Positions 63,242-64,000 of a stretch of DNA of 64,000 nt are shown in pieces; positions within the stretch are counted from its first letter, which is position 1, and each line of letters begins with the position of its first letter. Made by a program: the position numbers and the translations under genes. This DNA is from Channa striata (lineage: Eukaryota > Chordata > Actinopteri > Anabantiformes > Channidae). The DNA lies in NCBI GenBank assembly GCA_033026295.1, contig CM065186.1:315001-379000 (forward strand), given 5' to 3'. The notes under the pieces are model-generated. The model did no database searches. It was not told where the DNA came from and saw only the letters and a program-made list of their open reading frames with translations.

Positions 63242-63413
63242 GTCTCCCAGCACGGCTCTGCTGATCAAAGATGAGACCCGTAATGTCTTTTATGAGCTGG
63301 AGGACCCGCGGGACGTTCAGGACCGTTGCATAATTAAAATTTACTGCAAAGAGCCCATCTATGGTACCTACCCCGGACACCACAACCCACAACTGGCAAA
63401 CGGAGACCTGCGG
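63242..63413 (+). CDS. srcin1: srcin1 exon 6
   Basis: 172 nt from acceptor tgtccag to donor gtaggt. The first base completes Arg and the exon ends in phase 0. It encodes SPSTALLIKDETRNVFYELE, D.RDVQDRC, then IIKIYCKEPIYGTYPG and ends LANGDLR. The block S(P)(S/N)TA.LIKDE.RNVFYELED.RD(V/I)QDR and the (L/T)NGDLR end are shared by SRCIN1 and KIAA1217. Compared with the mammalian protein, the R of IYRKEP is a Cys here and another Cys replaces Ser in QDRS. The coding sequence continues beyond the window toward the Pro-rich and coiled-coil parts. Confidence 0.96.
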
Positions 63414-64000
63414 GTAGGTGTAAGCCACTTTACTCGCTTTGTAAGTGTATATTTTTTTTTGTGCGCCAATTTTGTCTCCCGATTGTCTGAATTTGAACAA
63501 ATCCTGTAAAAGTGTCCAATGATCGAGACCTCGAACATCATTGTGCCAAAATGTAAAATGATTGATGTCACCTTTCTCTTTATTACTAGTTAATTCTGTG
63601 CTTTAGGCTTATGACTCATAGATAAGGGAACAATACAAACACTTGTCTTGTCTGTTTTCTGGTGGTGGTAGATTGCAGCCAAATAAATCATCCCACAAAT
63701 AATACAATTTATAATTCTCGTCATAAAATTGTTGTGTACTGAATTCAGCCCAAAACACTTAAATACAGTTAAAGTGTTTATGGAATGTAAACTAGTGTTT
63801 GTGACGTGTCCAAGTGTAAGTTATTCTTACTCAGTCTGAGAGTGAGTCATGTGACCCTCCTCCAACATTGCTGTTGTTGAACCAGTGCCAATCCTTCCCG
63901 TCAGTGGTGCTGACCGGGCTCGATGCCCAGACACTGTAAAACCATGTGAGCACTGTTCTGAGATGAGTGACTTGAGGACTGGTTCAGGGATGCAGATATG
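63414..64000 (+). other. srcin1: srcin1 intron 6 (start only)
   Basis: 587 bp to the window edge with no exon or repeat recognised. The open frame that runs on from the exon to 63509 is intronic read-through. Confidence 0.8.

Overview
The window is vertebrate nuclear DNA, and almost certainly from a teleost fish. The coding sequence is broken into short exons with GT-AG introns. The introns are AT-rich and carry relics of Tc1/mariner transposons, the 3' end of an RTE-like LINE, fish-type SINE/L2-like tails and many microsatellites. No bacterial or organellar features are present. Only about 1.3 kb of the 64 kb can be supported as protein coding.

Layout, all on the + strand. (1) Positions 367-1786 hold the last four coding exons of a GRB7/10/14-family adaptor, best matched to grb7. 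They encode the end of the BPS-SH2 linker and a complete C-terminal SH2 domain. A 3' UTR runs to about 2.5 kb. (2) Positions 2.6-5.2 kb are intergenic and hold a solo-LTR-like insertion at 4172-4539. (3) Positions 5.17-5.92 kb hold a small CpG-rich promoter with two ETS-type sites and an E2F-like site, followed by what may be a compact two-exon gene for a protein of about 72-89 residues that I do not recognise. (4) From about 10.4 kb to the right edge lies the 5' part of srcin1 (p140Cap/SNIP), a Src-signalling scaffold. Five exons are clear (37501, 46206, 59836, 61535 and 63242) and join in perfect phase. One is a 27-nt microexon. A tentative first coding exon at 10388-10409 gives an N-terminus of the expected length, but only if a GC-AG intron is used. 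The gene continues past base 64000.

The pairing fits established human gene order, because GRB7 and SRCIN1 both lie in 17q12. This supports srcin1 over its paralogue KIAA1217 and grb7 over grb10/grb14. The two proteins act in related tyrosine-kinase signalling (SH2 adaptor and Src/Csk scaffold), but nothing in the sequence shows that they are co-regulated.

The introns make up most of the window. They contain three Tc1/mariner relics, an RTE-like tail with an intact 98-codon reading frame, several copies of at least four common teleost repeat families (one nested), two perfect hairpins, a recent 57-bp tandem duplication, a three-unit minisatellite and several microsatellites. The (CA)28 tract begins 30 bp after a splice donor. 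I found no CRISPR array, tRNA or rRNA gene, and no clearly new multi-gene system. The most novel candidates are the small 5.3-5.9 kb gene and the GC-AG first exon of srcin1.
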